The notes: generated from the sequence alone by a model not told the origin. A stretch of DNA of 17,887 nucleotides from an uncultured Eubacteriales bacterium (GCA_905203305.1 CAJKVH010000018.1:1-17887), one strand, 5' to 3'; shown: positions 7,134 to 14,264, numbered from the stretch's first letter. Numbers and translations are program-made.

Positions 7134-8042
7134 ATGAATTTAGAAGTAGATTTTGCAGGATTAAAATTAAAAAATCCAGTTACAGTAGCATCTGGAACTT
7201 TTGGATATGGTAGAGAATATAGTGATTTTTATGATTTAGGAAAATTAGGAGCTATAATTACAAAAGGTACATCTTTAAAGCCAAGAAATGGTAATAAACC
7301 ATCTAGAGTTTGTGAAACTCCAAGTGGAATGTTAAACAGTATAGGTCTACAAAATCCAGGAGTTGAATATTTTGCTCAAAATGATTTACCTTTTTTAAGA
7401 AAATTTGATACAAAAATTATAGTTAATGCATGTGGAAATACAGTAGAGGATTATGTTGAACTTTGCAGAGTTTTAAATACATTAGATATTGATGCAGTTG
7501 AACTTAACCTTTCTTGCCCAAATGTAAAACAAGGATGTTTAGCATTTGGAACAACATATGAAGGTGTTAAAAATGTTACAAGTCAATGTAGAAAGGTGTT
7601 AGATAAGCCATTAATTGTTAAATTAACACCAAATGTTACTGACATAACAGAAACAGCAAAAGCTGTAGAAGATGCTGGTGCTGATGGAGTGTCTTTAATT
7701 AATACTTTACTTGGAATGAGTATTGATATAGAAAAGCAAAGACCATTTTTAGCAAACAATACAGGAGGACTTTCTGGACCTGCTATAAAACCAGTTGCAG
7801 TAAGAATGGTATATCAGGTAGCTCAAAAAGTAAATATACCAGTTCTTGGATTAGGTGGAATTGTAAATGGTAATGATGCAGTTGAATTTATGCTTGCTGG
7901 TGCAACAGCAATATCTATTGGTTGTGGAAACTTTATGGATCCTTATGCAGCTCCTAATACTGTTAAAGGAATAGAAGAGTATTTAAATAGACATAATATT
8001 GATAATGTTAAAGATATTATAGGAAGAGTTAAGATGAATTGA
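7134..8042 (+). CDS. pyrD: Dihydroorotate dehydrogenase B, catalytic subunit (PyrD 1B)
   Basis: The FMN-containing subunit that oxidises dihydroorotate to orotate and works with PyrK. At 302 residues it is a normal class 1B length. Recognisable segments are VASGTFGYGREY (18-29), ITKGTSLKPR (42-51), substrate-binding LNSIGLQNPG (67-76), NLSCPNVKQG with catalytic Cys128, KLTPNV near 163, and the FMN phosphate loops GGLSGPAIKP and LGGIVNG. In the class 1B motif SCPNVKxGG the second glycine is Cys132 in this protein, a minor deviation. The start at 7134 has AAAGGAAG upstream. It is the last gene of the pyrF-pyrK-pyrD group and is followed by a strong hairpin at 8051-8090. Confidence 0.95.
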   Translation: MNLEVDFAGLKLKNPVTVASGTFGYGREYSDFYDLGKLGAIITKGTSLKPRNGNKPSRVCETPSGMLNSIGLQNPGVEYFAQNDLPFLRKFDTKIIVNACGNTVEDYVELCRVLNTLDIDAVELNLSCPNVKQGCLAFGTTYEGVKNVTSQCRKVLDKPLIVKLTPNVTDITETAKAVEDAGADGVSLINTLLGMSIDIEKQRPFLANNTGGLSGPAIKPVAVRMVYQVAQKVNIPVLGLGGIVNGNDAVEFMLAGATAISIGCGNFMDPYAAPNTVKGIEEYLNRHNIDNVKDIIGRVKMN

Positions 8043-8050
8043 TTTTTGAA

Positions 8051-8090
8051 ATGGGGACGGTTCTTTTTTGAAAAAGAAACCGTCCCTGTT
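8051..8090. terminator. Hairpin between pyrD and the XRE gene, repeat-like core
   Basis: GGGACGGTT-CTTTT (8054-8067) pairs with AAAAG-AAACCGTCCC (8072-8086), with one bulged A and a short loop, followed by TGTTTT. It lies between the convergent ends of pyrD and the XRE gene and probably terminates at least the plus-strand transcript. The core TGGGGACGG is shared with the palindromic elements A-C, though the rest differs, so it may be a relative of that repeat family. Confidence 0.6.
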
Positions 8091-8324
8091 TTAAAAAGTT
8101 ATTTTGTCGTTTATTCTTGGATACGGCTTTATTTCACTAGTTAATCCAACCAAATAATCTATACTAGTATTATATAGCAATGCTAATTTTTTTAAAGCAT
8201 CAATAGGAATTTGTCTTTTTTCACTCTCATATTGTTGATAAGTATTTTGTTTACAATTTAATATTTTTGCAATATCTTCTTGCGTATAGTCATTATCTTC
8301 TCTAAAATTTTTCAATTTAAGCAT
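8091..8324 (-). CDS. XRE/Cro-CI family helix-turn-helix regulator
   Basis: A 77-residue small DNA-binding protein. The HTH_3 domain spans most of the protein: LRED-type start, YTQEDIAKILNCKQNTYQQYE (helix-turn-helix), then the conserved IPIDALKKLALLYNTSIDYLVGL. The C-terminal tail (TSEIKPYPRINDK) is short with no sensor domain. I chose ATG 8324, since GAGGTG lies six bases upstream; an in-frame GTG three codons earlier overlaps that site. It is transcribed divergently from the pilin-like gene at 8430, with short symmetric sequences between them. It therefore probably autoregulates and may repress its neighbour. The specific signal is unknown. Confidence 0.85.
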   Translation of the reverse strand: MLKLKNFREDNDYTQEDIAKILNCKQNTYQQYESEKRQIPIDALKKLALLYNTSIDYLVGLTSEIKPYPRINDKITF

Positions 8325-8342
8325 TTTTATCACCTCGAAAAC

Positions 8343-8410
8343 ATTCTATAATATCTCATATTGAGGTATTGACAATAATCTCATTTTGTGATAAAAATAT
8401 CTTAAAATAA
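8343..8410. promoter_or_regulatory. Divergent promoter/operator region between XRE gene and pilin-like gene
   Basis: Plus strand: a consensus TTGACA (8368-8373) is followed 17 bp later by TAAAAA, preceded by TGTGA, toward the pilin-like gene. Minus strand: TTGTCA and TATTAT are separated by 16 bp, toward the XRE gene, so the two -35 boxes overlap. Two similar dyads, CTCATATTGAG and CTCATTTTGTGA, begin with the same CTCAT and flank the overlap. This spacing suits an XRE dimer, but binding is inferred only. Confidence 0.5.
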
Positions 8411-8429
8411 AATAATGGGAGGATAACTA

Positions 8430-9665
8430 ATGAAAAAAATAGTTAATAATAGAAATGATGGGATTACATTAATAGCACTTGTTGTAACAATAGTGATTTT
8501 ATTAATTCTAGCAGGAGTAAGCATTAGCATGTTAACTGGACAAAATGCAATCTTGAATCGTACGTCAGAGGCAAAAGAAGATACTTTGGCAGCACAACAA
8601 GAAGAACAAAGTGCATTGGATATGTATGAGAATGAGATATCAAATTATGTTGGGATTGATTGGAATGCAGCAAAATTAAGTGCAAAAGCACCAAAAGAAC
8701 AAAAGGAAGAAAGAAACAATGATGTTATTGGAATTGGTACCGATGGTAAACCAGTTAACATGGACTATTGGGAATATTGTTTTGACACTGTAACAAATGG
8801 ATATGGATTAAATTCTCAAGAAGTATTTCAAAATACGGAATACAATAATAATGGAACCAATACTTCTACATTAAGAGAAAAAGGGTATAGAGGAAGTGTA
8901 ACAGATACAGAAATTAATGGAAAGATACCACAGTATATAAGTGTGGATAATGGTTCAACATATTATCCAGTAACAAGTTTATATCGAACATTTGTTGGAA
9001 TGAGTAATCTTAGTAAATATCCTAAAATTCCTGAGACAATAAAAAATATGTTTTCAGCATTCGAAGGATGTCAAAATATAAAAAATGCTTATATTCCAAA
9101 TAATGTAGAATCAATTTCTTGGACATTTAGTAATACTGGATTAACGGAGCTTCCAAGTCTAAGCGAGAATATAAAAAGTATATCTGGAGCATTTTCAAAT
9201 TGCAACTCATTGAAAAGCGTTGAATTAAATATTCCAACACAAGTTGATGAAATGTCAAATTTATTTTACCAATGTGAAAATTTAACTGATGTTATCTTTT
9301 CAGGAGGAGAAAACGTAATAAAAATGAAACAGACATTTTGTCTTGACAAAAATTTAACAAATATTAAAGGAATGCCAAAAAATGTTAAAAGTCTACACCA
9401 AACGTTTATGAAGTGCGAGAATTTAACATCAATTGATTTAGTTGTTTCTGAAAATATTGAAGACTTAACACAAACTTTTTCTGACTGTAAAAAATTAGAA
9501 GGAACTATTATAATAAATGGAAACCCTACTAAGTATGAATTATGTTTTCAAAATACATCAAAAGATGAAAAAAATAGTTTGAAAATAACAGGTAAATCTA
9601 CAATGCTTGAACAGTTAATAGAAAAATCTTATGGATTGGGAAATGTTGTAATATCTGCTAATTAA
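8430..9665 (+). CDS. Pilin-like anchored leucine-rich-repeat surface protein
   Basis: 411 residues. A short basic leader (MKKIVNNRNDG) precedes ITLIALVVTIVILLILAGVSISMLTGQ, a type IV prepilin-like hydrophobic helix; predicted cleavage is after Gly11. Position +5 of the mature form is Ala instead of the usual Glu. A helical Gln/Glu-rich stalk follows. From about residue 190 to 370 there are BspA-like leucine-rich repeats of ~23 residues, with recurring 'FxxCxNLTxI' and 'IPxNVESI' elements and one Cys per repeat. This suggests a cell-surface or pilus-tip binding protein. The start at 8430 has GGGAGG upstream and a TTGACA promoter. It shares the N-terminal module with genes at 16142 and 17650 but has a different ectodomain. 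The XRE gene upstream is divergent. Ligand unknown. Confidence 0.8.
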   Translation: MKKIVNNRNDGITLIALVVTIVILLILAGVSISMLTGQNAILNRTSEAKEDTLAAQQEEQSALDMYENEISNYVGIDWNAAKLSAKAPKEQKEERNNDVIGIGTDGKPVNMDYWEYCFDTVTNGYGLNSQEVFQNTEYNNNGTNTSTLREKGYRGSVTDTEINGKIPQYISVDNGSTYYPVTSLYRTFVGMSNLSKYPKIPETIKNMFSAFEGCQNIKNAYIPNNVESISWTFSNTGLTELPSLSENIKSISGAFSNCNSLKSVELNIPTQVDEMSNLFYQCENLTDVIFSGGENVIKMKQTFCLDKNLTNIKGMPKNVKSLHQTFMKCENLTSIDLVVSENIEDLTQTFSDCKKLEGTIIINGNPTKYELCFQNTSKDEKNSLKITGKSTMLEQLIEKSYGLGNVVISAN

Positions 9666-9673
9666 AATTAAAA

Positions 9674-9713
9674 ATTCCTCAAAATCGCTAAAATACAAGC
9701 AATTTTGAGGAAT
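9674..9713. terminator. Bidirectional terminator between pilin-like LRR gene and OPRT-like gene
   Basis: A 12-bp inverted repeat ATTCCTCAAAAT/ATTTTGAGGAAT (9674-9685, 9702-9713) sits between convergent genes. On the minus strand it is followed by a T-rich stretch (TTTTTAATTTTAA), favouring termination of the 9718-10608 gene. The plus-strand tail is only weakly T-rich. Confidence 0.7.
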
Positions 9714-9717
9714 AATT

Positions 9718-10608
9718 CTATTTCAACCCTAATCCATATAAATCTTCATCAATCAAAGTATGAACTCTAGTCAAAGTTCTTTCATTATCAGACTTTAAGC
9801 TATTTTCAATAAATTCAGGATGATTAACTAAAAATTCTTTCATAGTATCATCAGGATTATCAAAATATCTATTAATAAAAGAAAGTTGTTCTTCATTAAT
9901 AGAACCATGAGCTAAAGCTTCTTTAAATAAATCTTTATTAACAGTAGCTAAAGCATGAGCAGTTACGCCAACTTCTTTCAGATTATCAAAACCACCTTGA
10001 TTTCTATCAATAACAACCAAAGTATGTTCCATATTACCATTCAAATTCTTAATAATAGGAACCCATCTTTTAATATAACTTGAAGCAGTTGTAATTAGGT
10101 CAGATAAATGTAAAACCTTTTCACCATTTAAATCTGATATACTTTCAGTTTTAGTAAATTCATAATCACTGTAAATTGCAGACATATCTTTAAAAATAGT
10201 TAAGTGTGGTTTATGTAATAAATAAGCTAAGATAATAGAAAAATACCAATCTCTTCTTTCGCCACCAGAGATGTATTTGAAATTATCTACACCTATGTTA
10301 GTTTCTATATATTCTTTCATTTGATCTATTACATCTTTATAAATCTTGTTAGAATTATATTCATCTAAAACTTTATCAAAAAGTTTTTTTGGTAGATCTA
10401 ATTTTTGTGTTTTATTTTCTGTGATTAATTTTAATTCATCAGTTATGTAATTTAAAAATTCAGTTGATTCCTTTTCTCCTCCGTATACGTATTGGCTATT
10501 AAAAAAATATGGAGAAAGTTTTCCAGATGTTAGCCAAAATGGTTCGTTTTCTTTACAAAATTTTATTGCGTTTGATTCGAATAAATATGATAAAATCTTA
10601 TTAGACAT
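9718..10608 (-). CDS. Divergent orotate phosphoribosyltransferase-like protein
   Basis: 296 residues, resembling PyrE. The N-terminal segment AIKFCKENEPFWLTSGKLSPYFF (14-36) has the OPRT orotate-side pattern (TSGK-SPYF). ISGGERRDWYFS (113-124), VLHLSDLITTASSY (165-178, position of the PRPP-binding loop) and LVVIDRNQGG (197-206) follow the type I PRTase fold order. It is far from canonical: ~50 residues are inserted between the first and second motifs, the PRPP loop lacks the paired Asp-Asp, and no catalytic KDHGEGG loop is seen. It also has ~90 extra C-terminal residues. The start is ATG 10608 with AAGGAGG 11 nt upstream; an in-frame extension to 10701 runs into palindromic element C and has no ribosome binding site. 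Near pyrF-K-D it could supply OPRT activity, but the missing residues make another PRTase-related role possible. Confidence 0.65.
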   Translation of the reverse strand: MSNKILSYLFESNAIKFCKENEPFWLTSGKLSPYFFNSQYVYGGEKESTEFLNYITDELKLITENKTQKLDLPKKLFDKVLDEYNSNKIYKDVIDQMKEYIETNIGVDNFKYISGGERRDWYFSIILAYLLHKPHLTIFKDMSAIYSDYEFTKTESISDLNGEKVLHLSDLITTASSYIKRWVPIIKNLNGNMEHTLVVIDRNQGGFDNLKEVGVTAHALATVNKDLFKEALAHGSINEEQLSFINRYFDNPDDTMKEFLVNHPEFIENSLKSDNERTLTRVHTLIDEDLYGLGLK

Positions 10609-10639
10609 GATTAATCTAACCTCCTTTAAATTTGAATAT

Positions 10640-10668
10640 ATATTATTATAAATAGGTGTGAAAGTCAA
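10640..10668 (-). promoter_or_regulatory. Promoter of the OPRT-like gene
   Basis: On the minus strand TTGACT (10668-10663), a 17-bp spacer, and TAATAT (10645-10640), about 20 bp before the ribosome binding site. Palindromic element C lies about 26 bp upstream of the -35. Confidence 0.6.
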
Positions 10669-10694
10669 TAGCCAATTCTTCATTTGTTTTCCAT

Positions 10695-10827
10695 TTCCCA
10701 TTTGGGGACGGAGTTTTTCGGGGAAATATGTTCGCTATAAATGAGTGTTTTCTTAATATATTTCCCCGAAAAACTCCGTCCCCAAATGGGAATTCACCGA
10801 AAAACTCCGTCCCCAAATGGGAATTCC
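10695..10827. repeat. MITE/REP-like palindromic element, copy C plus an extra half-unit
   Basis: A perfect 35-bp inverted repeat (10695-10729, 10758-10792), with the same core as copy A (TTTGGGGACGGAGTTTTT), surrounds a 28-nt centre unrelated to copies A and B. The right arm is then repeated directly: 30 bases at 10766-10795 are identical to 10797-10826 (period 31). It occupies the divergent intergenic region between the OPRT-like gene and the HD-domain gene. No ORF or other gene is visible in this stretch. Confidence 0.85.
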
Positions 10828-10847
10828 AAAAAAATTTGGAAAAAATG

Positions 10848-10876
10848 TTGATATTTTTAAACATTTGGGCTAAAAT
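10848..10876 (+). promoter_or_regulatory. Promoter of the HD-domain gene
   Basis: TTGATA (10848-10853), a 17-bp spacer, TAAAAT (10871-10876). It is followed 22 nt later by AAGGAGG (10899-10905), matching a TTG start at 10913. It probably drives the downstream operon through greA. Confidence 0.7.
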
Positions 10877-10912
10877 AGAACAAGCTTAAAAAATAAAAAA
10901 GGAGGCCAAGAA

Positions 10913-11573
10913 TTGGTAACTTTAGAAGATGTTAAAAATAATAAAGAAATAACAGCTTTGATTGATGGGGCACAAAGGCAAATTGATGGGCTTCGGATAT
11001 ACAGAACATTCTTATAGGCATTTGGGAATTGTTTCTAAAAGAGCTGGAGATATTTTAAGAGATTTAGGTTATGATGAAAGAACAGTAGAACTTACAAGAA
11101 TTGCAGGATATATGCATGACATTGGAAATTGTGTTAACAGAGTAGACCATGCTCATTCTGGTGCAATTTTAAGTTATAATATTTTAAAAGATATGGGAAT
11201 GGATGTAGACGAAAGAACAGAAATTATGATGGCAATAGGAAATCATGATGAAAATACAGGAACAGCAATAAGTGATATTTCTGCAGCTTTGATTCTTGCT
11301 GATAAATCAGATGTTGCAAGATCAAGAGTATCGAAAACTAATATTGCAACTTTTGATATTCATGACAAAGTAAACTATGCAGTTACAAATGCAGATTTAA
11401 AATTAGATCCAGAAAAGAAGATAATAACTTTAAAATTGGATATAGATACAAAAATATGCCCAGTACTTGATTATTTTAAAATATTTATGGATAGAACAAT
11501 TATGAGCAAATATGCTGCAAAATATTTAAAAATCTGGTATGAGCTTATTATAAATGATACAAAATTATTATAA
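10913..11573 (+). CDS. HD-domain phosphohydrolase-like protein, interrupted by a +1 frameshift near the N-terminus
   Basis: Two frames are needed. A TTG start at 10913 (AAGGAGG seven bases upstream) encodes VTLEDVKNNKEITALIDGA...IDGL, then meets a stop at 11015. The next frame, from GGA at 10995, continues GYTEHSYRHLGIVSKRAG and runs to 11573. Joined by skipping one base after CTT (10991-10993), the product is ~219 residues and reads like the intact Firmicute HD family. Metal-site residues in joined numbering are His36, His68-Asp69 (MHDIGN) and Asp130 (ADKSD); IGNHDE is also present. These proteins are presumed metal-dependent phosphohydrolases; the substrate is unknown. Internal starts at 10962 or 10965 would give a shorter protein with an unrelated leader (MGHKGKLMGF) and no ribosome binding site. 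Causes could be a sequencing error, a real mutation, or programmed +1 shifting at CTT-CGG. It precedes secD by 41 nt. Confidence 0.75.
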
Positions 11574-11614
11574 AAATTTGCAAATGAATGCAATAAAATA
11601 AGGAGGATAAAAAA

Positions 11615-13042
11615 TTGAAAGAAAGAAAATTAAAATTAATTACAGAAATTTTAGCAATAATAGTTATATGCTTAATATCATTTGTAGGAATATATACTAA
11701 AAATGCTAATAGAATGGAAAATCAAGTTAAAGATTATGATTTAAGCAAAGATTTAAAAGGATATAGAGAACTTGTATTTAAAGTAAGTGATGCAACAGAA
11801 GTTTTAGACTCAAACGGAAAAGTTGTAGGAAATACAGATGAGTATGGGGATAGTTCAATAGAAACGAATTCTTATCAAAAGTCAGAAAACAAAATAAATG
11901 CAAGTGAAGATTTAACAAAAGAAAATTACGAAAAAGCAAAAAGCATAATAGAAAAAAGATTAAAAAGTTTAAATGTAGAAGATTATAATTTAAGTTTAGA
12001 TGAAGAAAATGGAAATATATATTTACAAATACCAGAAAATAGCGATACAGACCATACTGTAAGCAATATTTTACAAGTTGCAAAATTCGAAATAAAAGAT
12101 CAAGATGATAAATCAAATGTTTTAGTAACAAATGATGACTTGAAAAAAATATCAGCAGTATATAACACAACATCATCAGGAACAACAGTATATTTACAAA
12201 TAGAATTTAACAAAAATGGGAAAAATATTTTAAAACAAATAAGTACAGGAGATTATGCAACAGACGAAAATTTAACAAACACAACAAATACTACAGGAAA
12301 TACATCAGAAGATGAAAACACCAATTCTAATGAAAATACAAGTTCAGAAGAAGAAACAAAAACTCAAAAGAAAATTATATTATCAATAGATAACAATGAT
12401 ATGATAACAACAAGTTTTGATGACCCAATAGAAGATGGAATTATGGATTTGTCAATGAATCAAGCAACAACTGATCAAGATTCAATATCAGATACATTAC
12501 AATCAGCATCAACAATAGCTGCAGTTGTAAATTCAGGAAAAATGCCTCTTACATATAAAGTTGCAGAAAATAACTATGTAAATACAGACATTACATCAAA
12601 CATGTTAAAAAAGGCTATGTATGTTGTAATTGCTATAGTAATAGTTGCTTTAGTAGTTTTAATTATAAAATATAAATCAGTAGGATTATTAGCATCTATT
12701 TCTTATATAGGTTTTGTAGGATTAGAATTACTATTAATAAGATATACAAATGTTACAATTTCATTAGAAAGCATTGTTGCTGGAATAATACTATTAGCTA
12801 TAAATTACTTAATAACTTATAGATTAATAAAAGTACATGAAACAGATTCAGAACTTAAGAAAAAAGTATATTCAAATGAGTTCAAATCAATAATCATTAA
12901 ATCTATTCCAATATTTATAATTGCAATAGTATTTGTATTTATGAAATGGACAAAAATAGCTACATTTGGAATGTTCATGTTCTGGGGATTACTTTTAAGT
13001 ATAATTTATAACTATATAGTAACAAAAGACATGCTAGATTAA
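11615..13042 (+). CDS. secD: SecD-like protein-export membrane protein, divergent
   Basis: 475 residues. SecD/SecF form the proton-driven auxiliary complex of the Sec translocon. The TTG start at 11615 has AGGAGG eight bases upstream. Layout: TM1 (about 8-27); a large extracytoplasmic P1-type region (about 40-325) with the repeated strand-helix pattern (ELVFKVSD, AKSIIEKRLKSLNVEDYNL, VYLQIEFNKNGK) and a Ser/Thr/Asn-rich linker (215-250); then five TM helices (about 332-352, 356-376, 383-403, 426-444, 448-468). This matches SecD topology. Departures: the usual L-G-LDLxGG motif is replaced (DLKGYRELVFKV). The conserved GMAVDANVLI region of TM4 reads LLAINYLITY, with Asn397 where the proton-path Asp is expected. 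The adjacent gene is the SecF partner. Assignment is by topology, domain pattern and neighbour. Confidence 0.7.
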   Translation: MKERKLKLITEILAIIVICLISFVGIYTKNANRMENQVKDYDLSKDLKGYRELVFKVSDATEVLDSNGKVVGNTDEYGDSSIETNSYQKSENKINASEDLTKENYEKAKSIIEKRLKSLNVEDYNLSLDEENGNIYLQIPENSDTDHTVSNILQVAKFEIKDQDDKSNVLVTNDDLKKISAVYNTTSSGTTVYLQIEFNKNGKNILKQISTGDYATDENLTNTTNTTGNTSEDENTNSNENTSSEEETKTQKKIILSIDNNDMITTSFDDPIEDGIMDLSMNQATTDQDSISDTLQSASTIAAVVNSGKMPLTYKVAENNYVNTDITSNMLKKAMYVVIAIVIVALVVLIIKYKSVGLLASISYIGFVGLELLLIRYTNVTISLESIVAGIILLAINYLITYRLIKVHETDSELKKKVYSNEFKSIIIKSIPIFIIAIVFVFMKWTKIATFGMFMFWGLLLSIIYNYIVTKDMLD

Positions 13043-13060
13043 TAGAAAGGAAGAAGATAG

Positions 13061-13723
13061 ATGAAAGATACAAATAAAATATTATGTATTATTATAGCAA
13101 TAATAATTATCATTGGGGCAATTGTTTGTAAGACAAAAGGTTTTAATATAGAATTAACATATTCTAATAGAGATAAAATAAACTTATCAAGCAATAGCGA
13201 ATTAGACTCAAATAAAATTGAAGAAATAGCAAAAGAAATATTAACAGATAGAAAAGTAAAAGTTCAAAAATTAGAAAGATTTGGAAATGCTGTAGAAGTT
13301 ATAGCAGAGTCAATTAGTGATGAAGAAAAAACAAACTTAATAAATAAAATAAACGAAGAATGTAATAGTAATATTTCTAATGATGATACAGAAATTACAT
13401 CTATATCAAACACAAAAATTAGAGATATATTAAAACCATACATATTACTAGCAGTAATTACATTTGCAGCAGTATTATTATATTTTATAATAATGTATCA
13501 TAAACTTGGTTTAAGAACTATATTATTAAAAGGTATTTTTGTACCAATAATATCAGAATTGGTATATTATTCTTTAATAGCAATAGCAAGAATTCCATTT
13601 GGAAGAATAACAAACAGTATAGCTATTGGAATATATGTAGTTGCAATAGGTGCTTTAGCGGTAAAATTCCAAAATGAAAAAGAAAAGTTACCTAAAAATA
13701 ATGACAAAAAGGAGAATGATTAG
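13061..13723 (+). CDS. secF: SecF-like protein, truncated and divergent
   Basis: 220 residues versus ~300 for usual SecF. TM1 (7-24) is followed by a short extracytoplasmic domain beginning FNIELTYSNRDKI (28-40), equivalent to the SecF P4 start, with KIEEIAKEILTDRKVKVQKLERFGNAVEVIAE (52-83) as its strand-helix-strand. Three TM helices come next (about 126-146, 154-176, 184-203), then a charged tail. Normal SecF has six TM helices; the last two, and the conserved SxNDTxVxFDR-type segment, are missing here (YVVAIGALAVKF instead). GAAAGGAAG precedes the ATG, 18 nt after secD. The tail overlaps the greA ribosome binding site, so greA is translationally close-coupled. If it works with SecD, it must do so without the canonical acidic residues. 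Confidence 0.6.
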   Translation: MKDTNKILCIIIAIIIIIGAIVCKTKGFNIELTYSNRDKINLSSNSELDSNKIEEIAKEILTDRKVKVQKLERFGNAVEVIAESISDEEKTNLINKINEECNSNISNDDTEITSISNTKIRDILKPYILLAVITFAAVLLYFIIMYHKLGLRTILLKGIFVPIISELVYYSLIAIARIPFGRITNSIAIGIYVVAIGALAVKFQNEKEKLPKNNDKKEND

Positions 13724-13724
13724 A

Positions 13725-14204
13725 ATGGGAGAACAACAAGAAGTTATATTAACTCAAGAAGGATTTAATAAATTAGAGGAAGAATTAAATTACTTAAAAA
13801 CAGAAAAAAGAACAGAAATTGCAGAAAGAATAAAAGTTGCAAGAGGATTTGGAGATTTATCAGAAAACTCTGAATATGATGAAGCAAAAAATGCACAAGC
13901 AGAAAATGAACAACAAATTGCAGAATTAGAAATAAAAATTAGACATGCAAAAGTTATAGACAGCAAAGAAATTGATACAAAAACAGTACAAATTGGAAAT
14001 ACTGTAAAATTATATGACGAAGAATTTGAAGAAGAAGTTGTATACACAATAGTTGGATCAACAGAAGTAAATTTAGCTGAAAACAAAATATCAAATGAAT
14101 CACCAATTGGAAAAGCTCTACTTGGAAGAAAAAAAGGTGAAACAGTAGAAGCTCAAGCACCAGACGGAATTATAAAATTTAAAATTTTAGCTATAAAAAA
14201 ATAA
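13725..14204 (+). CDS. greA: Transcription elongation factor GreA
   Basis: 159 residues, full length. It rescues backtracked RNA polymerase by stimulating transcript cleavage through the secondary channel. The N-terminal coiled coil (about 8-78) carries the GreA signature GFGDLSENSEYDEAKNAQ with tip acidic residues Asp44 and Glu47. The C-terminal FKBP-like domain follows (QIGNTVKLYDEE, SPIGKALLGRKKGETVEAQAPDG). ATG 13725 is chosen because AAAAAGGAG (13706-13714) sits ten bases upstream and the encoded MGEQQEVILTQEG matches family N-termini. The longer frame from 13674 overlaps secF and is not used. Start and secF stop are one base apart. Confidence 0.96.
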   Translation: MGEQQEVILTQEGFNKLEEELNYLKTEKRTEIAERIKVARGFGDLSENSEYDEAKNAQAENEQQIAELEIKIRHAKVIDSKEIDTKTVQIGNTVKLYDEEFEEEVVYTIVGSTEVNLAENKISNESPIGKALLGRKKGETVEAQAPDGIIKFKILAIKK

Positions 14205-14214
14205 GAATTTAATA

Positions 14215-14264
14215 AAAGAACTTGCATATATTTTAATTAGGTGAAATATAATGCAAGTTTTTTT
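14215..14264 (+). terminator. Terminator-like hairpin that also encloses the next gene's start codon
   Basis: Bases 14215-14227 (ending CTTGCAT) pair with 14251-14263 (ATGCAAG plus T-run), 13 bp with one G-U. Six further pairs form inside after a bulged A. A run of seven T ends the structure, so it looks like the greA terminator. But 14251-14253 is the ATG of the following gene and its ribosome binding sequence (TAGGTG) lies in the loop. Confidence 0.7.

Noticed and set aside
10962..11573. HD-domain gene starting at the internal TTG/ATG
   Set aside because: No ribosome binding site precedes it and the leader MGHKGKLMGF is unlike the family. The upstream frame from 10913 supplies the expected N-terminus.
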